From: Pseudomicrostroma phylloplanum
Taxonomy: Eukaryota; Basidiomycota; Exobasidiomycetes; Microstromatales
Length of the DNA: 64,000 bases
Assembly: GCA_039545275.1 (NCBI GenBank)
Contig: BCHS01000007.1
Span: 806,001 to 870,000 of the forward strand
Direction: 5' to 3'
Positions 11,092 through 20,159 of this stretch are shown one piece after another; the first letter of the stretch is position 1; every line of letters begins with the position of its first letter. A program made the position numbers and the translations under genes. The notes beneath the pieces are model-generated. The model ran no database searches and was not told where the DNA came from. It saw nothing but the letters and a program-made list of their open reading frames with translations.

Positions 11092-13334
11092 ATGACTTCG
11101 CCAGCAGGCGCCCTTGGTGGTGGTGGTGGCGGCGGCGGCGGCTCTACGCTAGCCAATACAAAACTCACAAAACGTCAGACGGAGGCTCTCGGTCGAGTAC
11201 CGTGCAAGTTCTTCCGCTCGGCGGGAGGCTGCTCAGCTGGAGAAGCCTGTCCTTTTGCCCATATCCCTGCTGGATCAGGAGCAGGCAGCAACGATGGCGG
11301 TAGTGGAGCTGATGCAGCTGGGGGGAAAGCTGTTTGCGAATACTTCTTGAAGGGCAACTGCAGATATGGAGCTAAGTGTCTGCTCGCTCATGTCAGGGAA
11401 GGAGAGCCTCCAAGTGTGCGTATCTTGCTCAGGCGATAGCGACGGCGTACGGCGTACGGCCCCCTGTAGCCGGTATTGTATCAGCGGTGAGCTGACGCTT
11501 TGCATGGTTCTCACCCTTGTCATCACAGATGGACCGCAAGAACAAAAGAGGTGCGCAAGCGGGTGTGAGGACCGCATCGAATGGCCAACATCAGGGACAA
11601 GTGCACCAACAGCCAGCGCCATTCTACAGAGGCAACGGCTCCAGAGCATCAGGACCGCACGAGCACACTTCGCATCCTCACGATCCTCGACTCGGCCAAG
11701 GCTCCTCTTCCAATGTCCAGAACGCCCTCCAGCGCTCAATACCGATGCCATCCTTGCCTCATCTCCACCACGGCAGCGCACAGTCATCTATGCCATTTGC
11801 GCCATCACGCATGGACGACTTCGCTTTTGGATTGCCAGATGATCTTGGCCCGGCAGCGCCGCCCTTCGGATCTGCGCTCCCTCCTCCGCCGTCTCAAGAA
11901 CCCTCTGCACGAAACGTCAGCTTTTCGCCCGGCTTCGTTGGTAGCCCTCCTGCGACTGGGCCCTTCGGATCGAGTCCCTTTAGTAATGGTCAGAGCGTCT
12001 TTTTTTCAAGTAGTCAGGACGCTGAAAGGGCAGGAACTCGGCCCTTTATGCGGCCGTCTTCGTATACCCTGGGTGGCACGACGAGTGAGCAAGACTCTTA
12101 TCTGGGCATTCCACAGAGCATATCCAGTCGGAGCCTTACTGCTCAAGATCACTCCATACGAAGCCGACTATACGCAGAACAAGAGGAGCTGGACCATGAA
12201 GAGGACGGACACAACGAAGAAGACTTTCTGCCGTCTAGCTTGAGCGACCTCTTGACGCCTGCTGAGCTGGAGAGGAGGCGGAGGAACGTCGAGGCTACTG
12301 CTGCCAATGGACGATCGGCACAAGATCCCAGTGTCGTCCAGAGTCCACCCCTTACTGTGTGGGGAGGAGCACAAAAGGGCCGACCTGCACCCTTTGACGT
12401 GAGGCGAGACAGGCTGAGCAGATTAGATGGGCAAGGCCTGACAGGGGAAACAGGGTCCCCCGGAGGCTTCAGCTCCTCGCCAGGCAGAGCCCATCTGGCC
12501 AATGTCTCTGCGCCATCGTCCGTCAGCACCGGGAACAAAGCTTGGACCACATCGACGCCCCACCTGCAGTCGAACTCCAGGTCCGATATCAAAGTAGGCT
12601 TCGACCGGTTCCAAGAGCTACGGTCGCAAGCGTCGATCAGCCACGCTCCAGGGCAAAGCTTACCTCGAGGCTTGGCAGCTGGCCTGAGTCGCCTGCATCT
12701 CACCTCGCCAGAGCGAAGTGTGGGCGAAAGTGGCCCGTCGCAAGTCTCTGCGGGTACCCCGGGAACCTCCGTTCAGCCTCATCGCGACCAGACTCTCTCT
12801 CCCGTTAGCCGTCCGACTCCAAGTTATGCGGCATTTGGGCCCATTGGATCTGCGCGCAACAGCGCATCCTCGCCCTTGTCGCAAGGCCCTGCTGACTCGA
12901 CGCTGGGTGTGCACGATCTAGGTCCTACGGCTCCATCGAGTCTGCTACCACATCGAGCGCCAGGCGGTTTCCAGTCCCGCTTCGACGTTTCCTCGGAGCG
13001 TAGCTCGGTGGATGGTGCGGATAGCAGAAACGCGATCCCCAATGGTCTGGCTTCAAATGCGGGCAACGCATCCTCCCATTCTCAGTCTGCACTGGCATCG
13101 GCGTCGGGCTCGCCATCAGCGCGCGGTACATTGAAGACGTGGACTACGGGCGAGCAGAGTGGCGCAAGGAAGAGTAGCAGCAGCGGTGGTGCTACGGCTC
13201 CGACTCTGGCGTTTGGAGCGGCAGTCAGCCCTGCGATCGTGGGCGTGGGCGTGGGCGCTGGCGGTAGCGATCAGGATCATGCTCGGCGCGGCGAGGAGGA
13301 CGGCGAGGAGGTCGGGGTCTTTGAGCTGGAGTAG
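11092..13334 (+). CDS. Tandem CCCH zinc-finger protein with long disordered tail
   Basis: Exons 11092-11415 and 11529-13334 (709 residues); the intron joins in phase 0. After a nine-Gly run (residues 9-17) come two CCCH fingers: C38-x8-C47-x5-C53-x3-H57 and C82-x7-C90-x5-C96-x3-H100. The remaining 600 residues are Ser/Pro/Gly-rich and disordered, with repeated Ser-Pro sites. A patch around residues 320-350 is rich in LSDLLTPAELERRR-type helix formers. Tandem CCCH proteins bind RNA and control mRNA stability or translation, so this is probably a cytoplasmic or nuclear RNA-binding regulator. The start is the first ATG in frame. It resembles fungal Lee1-like proteins in layout, but I do not assign a name. 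Confidence 0.85.
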
Positions 13335-13845
13335 CGGTGGACGCGCAGACAGGCTCGGAGCTGGACAGCAGTGCAAAAGAGTCGACGTGTACAGTAGAGT
13401 ATCTCTTCATCTATCGGCTAGTTCGCAAACGCACCTTCTGTAGGCCACACGCAAAGAGGTGTTCTCTCATCCGATACTACATGCATCACATTCGCATCTT
13501 TTTGGACCTGCTGTGCGCAGGAAGTGACATCCACATCCACATCGGCATCTGCGTACGAGCTCTAGAGCTCATCTGCGACTCTCAGCCTTGCGGAATCTCT
13601 GCGTATAGCCATCTCGTCGTCCATCCCTGATCGGAGGGCGACGAGGCGATTAAGGAATCACCCGCGGCTGGGAATTTGACCCCCCTGCAGCGCCGCCCCA
13701 AGTGCACAGGGCTAATCTCGCATGTGCTCACCCTCCGTGCCCCGCTCCGCCTCCGCCTCGGGCCTGCACGCACGCACAGGGCAAGTGATAGCGCTAGCCG
13801 AGGTTGCGTGGGTCAGGCCTTAGAGCCCAAGCAGGCACTGCGACA

Positions 13846-13925
13846 GATAAGCTTGGTTGGTGCTTGAAGGGTCGGGTGGGGGGTACCACGCCTATTGTGT
13901 CTGTTCACGTCTACCGATAAGCTTA
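13846..13925 (+). promoter_or_regulatory. Paired GATAAG sites upstream of the permease
   Basis: Two GATAAGCTT(A/G)GT(T/C)GG sequences lie about 70 bp apart and 200-270 bp before the permease ATG. Fungal GATA regulators of nitrogen use bind GATAAG, and amino-acid or GABA permeases are classical targets. The near-identical extended context strengthens the case for paired sites. Confidence 0.45.
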
Positions 13926-14091
13926 GTCGGATAACTCAGAGAGGGACGAAGATCTGGGACATTATCTGACAATTCAGTAGAAGGAGCCGAGCCAAGAATA
14001 GTAGAGGGGAGACAGCTTCCTCCTACCTGTTCATACTCGTCCCTTCCTCTACCCTACCACACTCCACTCTCCACGCTTCACTTCATCTTGT

Positions 14092-14108
14092 ACACACACA
14101 CACACACA
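14092..14108 (+). repeat. (AC)n microsatellite in permease leader
   Basis: About eight AC units end 10 bp before the permease ATG at 14119, so they probably lie in the 5' untranslated region. Confidence 0.7.
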
Positions 14109-14118
14109 TACATCAGCC

Positions 14119-16074
14119 ATGGCCTCCTCCGACAAAAAGGCCGAGGAGGGTGCTTCTTCTACCCTTCCCGATCTTCATGGCGGCAAGGCCCTCACCGAAC
14201 TTGAGAGCTACGGCCGCAACAGCATTGCCGGCGACGAGCGTCTGCAGCAATTCGGCTACACACCGGAGCTAAAGCGTAACCTCTCCCTGATCACCGTCCT
14301 TGGTCTATCCTTCAGCATCATCGCTGCCCCCTTTGGCTTGTCCACCTCGGCACTCTTCGCACTAGGCAATGGCGGGACAGCGACTTACTTCTGGGGGTGG
14401 CTCTTCCTCTCCATCATCACACTTGCAATGGCTGCCAGTCTTGGGGAGCTCTGCTCTGCTTTCCCTACTAGTGGAGGAGTGTACCATTGGTCCGCTTATA
14501 CTAGTCCGAAGAAGTATAGGAAGGTCATCAGCTTTTGCACGGGATGGGTGAGCATGGTGGCCAATATCACACTGGCGCTGTCGATCATCTTTGGAGAAGC
14601 TCAATTGATTCTAGCGTGAGTAGCAAAAGGGGAAGTGAACAGGCGCCGAACATGTTGAAGGCTGACCTGTTCGCACTTTTCGCTCTCTCCGCAGCGCCAT
14701 CTCCCTCTTCCGGGACAACGACTGGCTCCCCGCCGCCTGGCAGACCATCCTAATGTTCTGGATGGTGATGATCTTCTCCCTCCTCGTGAACATCTGGGGT
14801 GTAAAAGGCAACTACCTCGAGCTCCTCAATACTGCCTCCATCTACTGGAGCTCAGCAAGCGTCATCATCATCCTCATTGTCCTACTGGCCATGTCTGGTG
14901 GAGCGAGGAGGAGTCCCTATGATGCGCTCATCCTCTGGCAGAACGCTTCTGGTTGGACCGACGGGTGGAGCTTCTTTGTTGGGTGTCTTACCCCTGCTTA
15001 TGTTCTGACCGGGTATGGAGTGAGTGACAAGTGCGCTCGCGTAGGCTTGTAGGGTTCACTGACAGCTGACCACCACCCCTTGCTCGCCTCACCAGACCAT
15101 CGCCTTTCTCTGCGAGGAGGTCACCGACCCAGAGCGCTCCGTCCCGCGAGCAATGGTAGGCTCGGTTCTAGCAGCCAGTCTCACCGGATTCCTCTACATC
15201 ATCCCCGTGATTATCACCCTCCCTCTCGAGCTAGACGACATCCTCGCCGCCGCCAGCGGACCTCTCCCCGCCCTGTTCCAGACAGTCACAGGCAGTAACG
15301 GTGGTGGCTTCGGCTTGCTCTTCCTCATCATCGTCATCGGCCTCTTCGCTAGCGTAGGAGCGCTGACCGTCTGTCTCCGTGGAATCTGGGCGTTCAGCAG
15401 GGATGGTGGAATGCCATTCTCGTCTACGTGGGCCAAAGTGCACAAGGGACTTGATCTGCCACTGAATGCAACGCTCCTGTCGAGCGTACTCATCGCCCTA
15501 CTCGGGCTGATCTACCTCGGGAGCACAGCAGCCTTCTCTGCCTTTACGGGAGCAGCGACAATCTGTCTTGGAATCAGCTACGCAGTGAGTACGAGCAGAG
15601 CCACGAAGGCATCCTCCTTCTTGCTCCCTTTACTAACCCCTATCGTCTCTCTTCCGCTCCCTCCCTCCCAATCACAGCTCCCCATCGGCCTCTCCCTCTT
15701 CCAGCGTCGCGGCCCCGTCCGCTCCGCTCCCTGGTCCTTCGGAAGGGCGGTAGGCTACGTGGTCAACAGCATCACCGTTGCCTGGATCGCATTCAGCGTC
15801 GTCCTCTTCAGTTTCCCCACTACCAAGACTACCGACCCTGCAAGTATAAACTATGCGAGTGTGGTCTTTGTGGGATTCTTTGTCTTTGCGGGAGTTTATT
15901 ATGTTGTTTGGGGGAGAAAGTCGTTTAGGGTGAGTACTGCTGCTGGTGGTGGTGGTGGTGGTGGAAGAAGGAGGAGGAGAGGGAGAGAGCATGTGCGTCG
16001 AAGAGTACTGACGCTGCCCCTTGACCTTTGCTTGCCTTCAACAGGGACCCCTCGAGACAAGCGAAGGCTTGTAG
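14119..16074 (+). CDS. APC-family amino acid/GABA permease
   Basis: Five exons: 14119-14615, 14695-15019, 15096-15584, 15678-15929, 16045-16074 (530 residues). All donors are GTGAGT and phases match; the last exon adds only nine residues. A hydrophilic N terminus of about 55 residues leads into roughly twelve hydrophobic segments. The first has an SIIAAPFGLSTS-type helix break, followed by the GELCSAFPTSGGVYHW loop typical of fungal APC permeases of the Uga4/GABA-choline group. A CEEVTDPERSVPRAM motif occurs in the central loop. It should import GABA, amino acids or related amines across the plasma membrane with protons. The paired GATA sites upstream hint at nitrogen regulation. Confidence 0.92.
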
Positions 16075-16530
16075 CTCGACTGGCCGGTCATCCCACTTCG
16101 CGATCCTTCTCTCAAGAACACTCTGCCCCTCTCTCTCTTCCCAGCCGACTGTGAGACTCTCACCTGTTTCCACATGTTCCAAAAAAAAGTTCTCGCCCAG
16201 ACTCTCCTGTAGCTATGCTGTTGTGTGTTGAAACAATTCGTCATTGGTCCGTCGTACTTGTACAACTACTTAAAATGAAAGGGGAAGATGTGTGTGTGTG
16301 TGTATATGTGTTGTGATAGACGTTGCGAAAGGCGTGTCTGTGTGTATGTGCAGGTTGCCCTCTCGCTTGCCTGTTCTTTTTGCTCCTGTCCTGTCGTTGA
16401 GACTTCATGTGACCGCCCCTTCTAGACTACCCATTATACGTCTTTGTCGCCGCCAGTCTCCACCATCTCCCTCGCTTCCGCTCTCTCCCTTCCTCCCTTC
16501 CCTTGCATCATGTCACGTTGGCGACGACCT
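16075..16530. other. Intergenic between convergent genes
   Basis: The permease (plus) and adenosine kinase (minus) converge here. It contains the GT microsatellite listed separately and C/T-rich 3' flanks. Confidence 0.55.
16289..16304 (+). repeat. (TG)n microsatellite
   Basis: A run of about eight TG units followed by TATATG and looser TG-rich sequence, between the convergent 3' ends. Confidence 0.65.
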
Positions 16531-17865
16531 TTAGAAGATCTTCTCCTTTGGGAACTTGAGCACAGGTCCAGATTGACCAATGCACATTCCACCCAGCTTC
16601 TGTCCAATGGCAATCGCCTCCTCGGTGCTCTTGCCAGCAATGAGTGCTCCCAGCACACCACCCGCAAAGGCGTCTCCGGCACCATTGGTGTCCACAATGT
16701 CCTCGCTGGCAATCTTGGGAGTGGGGAACGTCTTGGCAGACGATTCGCCCGAAATGGCCAAGACCGTGTCCTCTGCGCCGTGCGAGATGATCACCTTGCG
16801 GGGCTTGCCAGTCTTGTTGGGACCGTCGGCAATGGCCTGGGCAATCTTGGAGAGGTCCTTGGTGCCCAGCTTAGAGGCCTCGGCGTACGCCTCGGCTTCG
16901 GTCTCGTTACCAAAGACGATCTGCGAGTAGGCGAGGAAGTCGTTGAGCTGCGAGGTGAAGAATTGGGGGATGAAGGGGGCCGAGAGGTTGATGACAAAGG
17001 GCTGCGAAAGGAAGGAACGTGGGCAGAGAGACGAGAGTCGGCTTGTCAGTCAGAGGTGAATTCTCCTAAGGTCGGTAGGATTCTCCCATTGGCGGCCTGC
17101 CTACTCACAACACCCCTGTCTGCGGCCTCCTTTGCCAGGACCATGGCGCTCTCAACACCGTGTGTCAAGAAGAATCCCTCCATGTAGAAGTACTTTGCGC
17201 CCTTGATGAGCTTCTGAGCCTCCTCGCTCTCCAGGTGGCTCTTGTCAAACTTCTCTGCCGCACCAAGGTTGGTGCAGAGGGAGCGGTGGTGGCCGGTAAT
17301 GACCACGGCGCAGGATCCAGTGGGGACCTCGGGCTTGACCTGGTAGACGGAGCGCAAGCCCTCCTTCTTGTTGGCGGCGCGGAGCTGCTCGGAGAGGTGG
17401 TCCTCGCCGACACAGCCGAAGTAGGCGGTGGAGTTCTCGGGGAGAACGTACTGGGCACATCGGGCGGCGTTCTGGGAGGCTCCACCGGCGACGTAGGCGA
17501 CGTCGTACTTGTCGACGATCTCCTTGTAGATGGGCTGAGAGAGAGGCATACAGGCAAAGGTGAGGGACGAGGGTGAGTCTATGTGGAAGCTGACATGCGG
17601 AGTTGTTACGTGTCATGCTCACCATGTGCTTCTCCTCGGCAAGGATGGCATCGTTGGCCTTGAGGTCGTACTGGGAAAGTCGTGATAAGCAAAAGCGGAA
17701 GAGGGTGTGAGCGAGGTGTAAGCCAATGGGACGCTGTTAGCACCGGGCCATGTGCCTGCTGGTGCTGTTGTGCCTCCTCACCTTCTTGAGCACCTCCTCT
17801 CCGTCCCTGACCTGCATGTCAAGGAGCGGGTTGCCGATGGCTACGAGTTCGAAGTTTCCAGTCAT
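16531..17865 (-). CDS. ADO1: Adenosine kinase
   Basis: Four exons: 17865-17782, 17670-17623, 17534-17109, 17001-16531 (342 residues). The N terminus reads as the ribokinase-fold start with GNPLLDMQV (residues 11-19). YVAGGASQNAARCAQ marks the GG substrate motif, and DTNGAGDAFAGG near residues 295-306 is the PfkB signature with the catalytic Asp. Length matches eukaryotic adenosine kinases (about 340). The enzyme phosphorylates adenosine with ATP to AMP in the cytosol and clears the adenosine made by S-adenosylhomocysteine hydrolysis. The second exon is only 48 bp but encodes the expected YDLKANDAILAEEKHM stretch. Confidence 0.95.
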
Positions 17866-18260
17866 GTTGTGGGTAGTCGTTGTAGGTAAGCTGGGGTATG
17901 GGTCTGTAGATAGATGTGGTATGGGCTGTGAGGGAATAGGCAAGGCGTCAAGTAAGGCAGTGGTGCGCCCTGTTCTGGTCTGGCCTCCCTTCCGACGCAC
18001 TTCTTCTTCCTGCTCTCCTCGCAGAGGTGGAGCGTCGCCCAGCCACAACGTGCGCGCCTCGGAGCCGAAATACTTGACACAGTTAGGCCGAGACAGAACC
18101 CACACACGGCCACACCCACGCACAGCATCACTCCTAAGGACACGTCAAGACAATATAGATTTCGACAAGAGGGCCTTCGGTCGACACAAATATTCTTTGC
18201 CTACACCATCGCTTTCCATGCGCGCCCAGTCTCCTGAAATTCTCTTCTGAAAGTCACGCT
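17866..18260. other. Intergenic, promoter of adenosine kinase
   Basis: The 5' flank of adenosine kinase and 3' flank of the small protein gene, both on the minus strand. Nothing else is recognised. Confidence 0.5.
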
Positions 18261-18772
18261 TTAGGTGGGGTTCTTGTCTCCTACAAGCAAAGCGCCAGCC
18301 AAATTGCATCACAGGTCAACGAGTCAGCACGCAGACATGGAGAACAGATGACTCAATATGCTTCTTGTTAGCACTCACCACCGGGGACGTCCTTTCCGGT
18401 CAGCTTCTTGATACCAGTGCGGGCACCATCAGAGATCTTCTCGACGGTGTTGCGGCCTGAGAGGCAGGGAAGCGGGCGAGAGATGGGAGGTGGATCGTCT
18501 GCTCAGCACTCCTACTCACTGCGACAGGCGCCAAGGGAGCAGACCTGCCCGTGTCCACCTACTCACTCTGGCCATGTCCGGACTTGTTGAGGCCCTGGTC
18601 GACTGCCTTGTCCAGGTAGTCTTCGTTGGAGCCACCAGATGCGGCGGGCTGCTGTTGTGCGAAGCAAGGGAGCATTGAGATAAGGTCAGAGGCCACACTT
18701 AGACCACAATGAACCCTGGAATGAAGGGCAGGTATCCCCACAGTCTGGCCCACTGATACGTACTGCAGACAT
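18261..18772 (-). CDS. 63-residue conserved-type small protein, four exons
   Basis: Exons 18772-18764 (9 bp: Met-Ser-Ala), 18651-18567, 18456-18379, 18280-18261. Phases 0, 1 and 1 join cleanly, donors are GTACGT, GTGAGT and GTGAGT, and acceptors are CAACAG, CTCAG and TGTAG. The product has an NEDYLDKAVDQGLNK segment, then RNTVEKISDGARTG and a KKLTGKDVPGG end. This matches a widespread family of tiny fungal proteins with DYLDK...EK..D..R....K.TGK.VP, which lack a defined function. It is highly charged, has no membrane segment, and is probably an amphipathic-helix protein of the cytosol or nucleus. The 9-bp first exon and 20-bp last exon make it easy to miss. Confidence 0.8.
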
Positions 18773-20159
18773 TATGAGCTTTGTTATGAATTAAAGACGG
18801 TTGAGATGGAGTGAAGAGAGTGATGGGTTGGTCGTCAAGATTGTGTTGAGCAGTGCCCTAAATGGGGTCCTTTCTTTAATCTGGATCGAGCAAGCACAAC
18901 GGGGGCGTCTCCGGTGACGACATGAGGAGCACGTACCATCACGTAGCCCACCTGCCCGCGTGGGCTGTGCATCCTACTACTTCCCACGCAGGAGCCACCC
19001 GCAATGGCCCATTTCCGCAACGGAACGGAAGGAAGCAGCTGGATCGCCGGGCCACGGGCGACTTCGACCTCGATGGTCTGATACAGAGGCAAATGCGCGG
19101 GAGGCCGGATCGGAGCGGGACGGGAGATCCTCCTTGACTTGATGTCTCAAGGTCCGCCACAGGCGCAGTGCCGCAATGCCTCACGACTGTGATCAGACCA
19201 AGAATCGCCAAATCCACCTTGACAAGTGTGGCACCTCGCTACTGTCCCTCGGCACCACCACACACCGAAGCCCGCCTGCAACGGCCTTCACGCCCACCCT
19301 TCCCCGCGAATGTTCTCTAGGCGAGGGCCAGGCGAGCGATCGGACTTCTCCCCTCTTCGCCTGCGCCAGTGCCAAGTGTCAGCACTTTTTTTTCCCATGA
19401 CCTTGGGAGGCATTGCAAACTGATTGGCCAAGCACCGTGGCTTCACAAAGTTGTGAAAGCAGAGGGCCAATGTCGATGCGCAGAGGAGCTACTGAGTGTC
19501 GATGGGGAATGAATCAATCCCTGTGCCCCCCCAGTCAGTGCTGCCCCTGCCCCTCCCGCTCCGGTCATGCACCCTGTCCGTCATGCGTGGCGTCGGGGTC
19601 CGATGTGGTGGGACCAGTGGCGATGTGCCTATGGGGTCCCACTTACGCCAGACGCATCCGCCCTGAACACCGAGGCGATTGAATTTGGACAGGTGCCCTG
19701 CCGCGCCTGTCAACTCGGGAGAGCAATGGGCAGCTCTGCATCGGCCAGAGTAAAGATTGGCGTAGTCTACACCCCGGCATCACTCACAGCCTTCGGCGGG
19801 AAAACCACACACTGGCCGCATGCCCTTGGCGGCTCCACCACGAGGCGCCCACGAGGAGTTTCCTGCGTTCGCAAGAGACTTGGTGGATCGACGTTGAGTT
19901 TCAACAGCAACTTGCAGCTCGGCCGGGTGCAGTATGTGTGTGTGTGTGTGTGTGTGTGCCCTACTACCCAACACTCATGCAGGGGAAGAGGGCTTGATGT
20001 CTGATGTGAGCTATACTCGGACCGATGCGACTGAAATCATCACAGTACGCTTAACTCACTACTACCTCCATTACATCTAACAAACAACCCCCCGCTGTCA
20101 AACCATAACGGCCATTTTATCCGCTGCCTGCTTCGATCTCCACGGTCGTTGACGACAGG
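18773..20159. other. Long intergenic region
   Basis: A divergent intergenic region between the small protein gene (minus) and the fringe-like glycosyltransferase (plus). It contains a TG microsatellite. Open frames up to 145 residues occur but are compositionally random and unspliced. No gene is supported. Confidence 0.55.
19935..19958 (+). repeat. (TG)12 microsatellite
   Basis: Twelve perfect TG units lie about 200 bp upstream of the glycosyltransferase start codon. Confidence 0.8.

Larger units (their letters stand above)
13335..14118. other. Intergenic, permease promoter
   Basis: Carries the 3' flank of the CCCH gene and the upstream region of the permease. Two copies of a GATAAGCTT element (near 13846 and 13915) fit GATA-factor sites, which often control nitrogen permeases; this link is inference. 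Confidence 0.45.
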
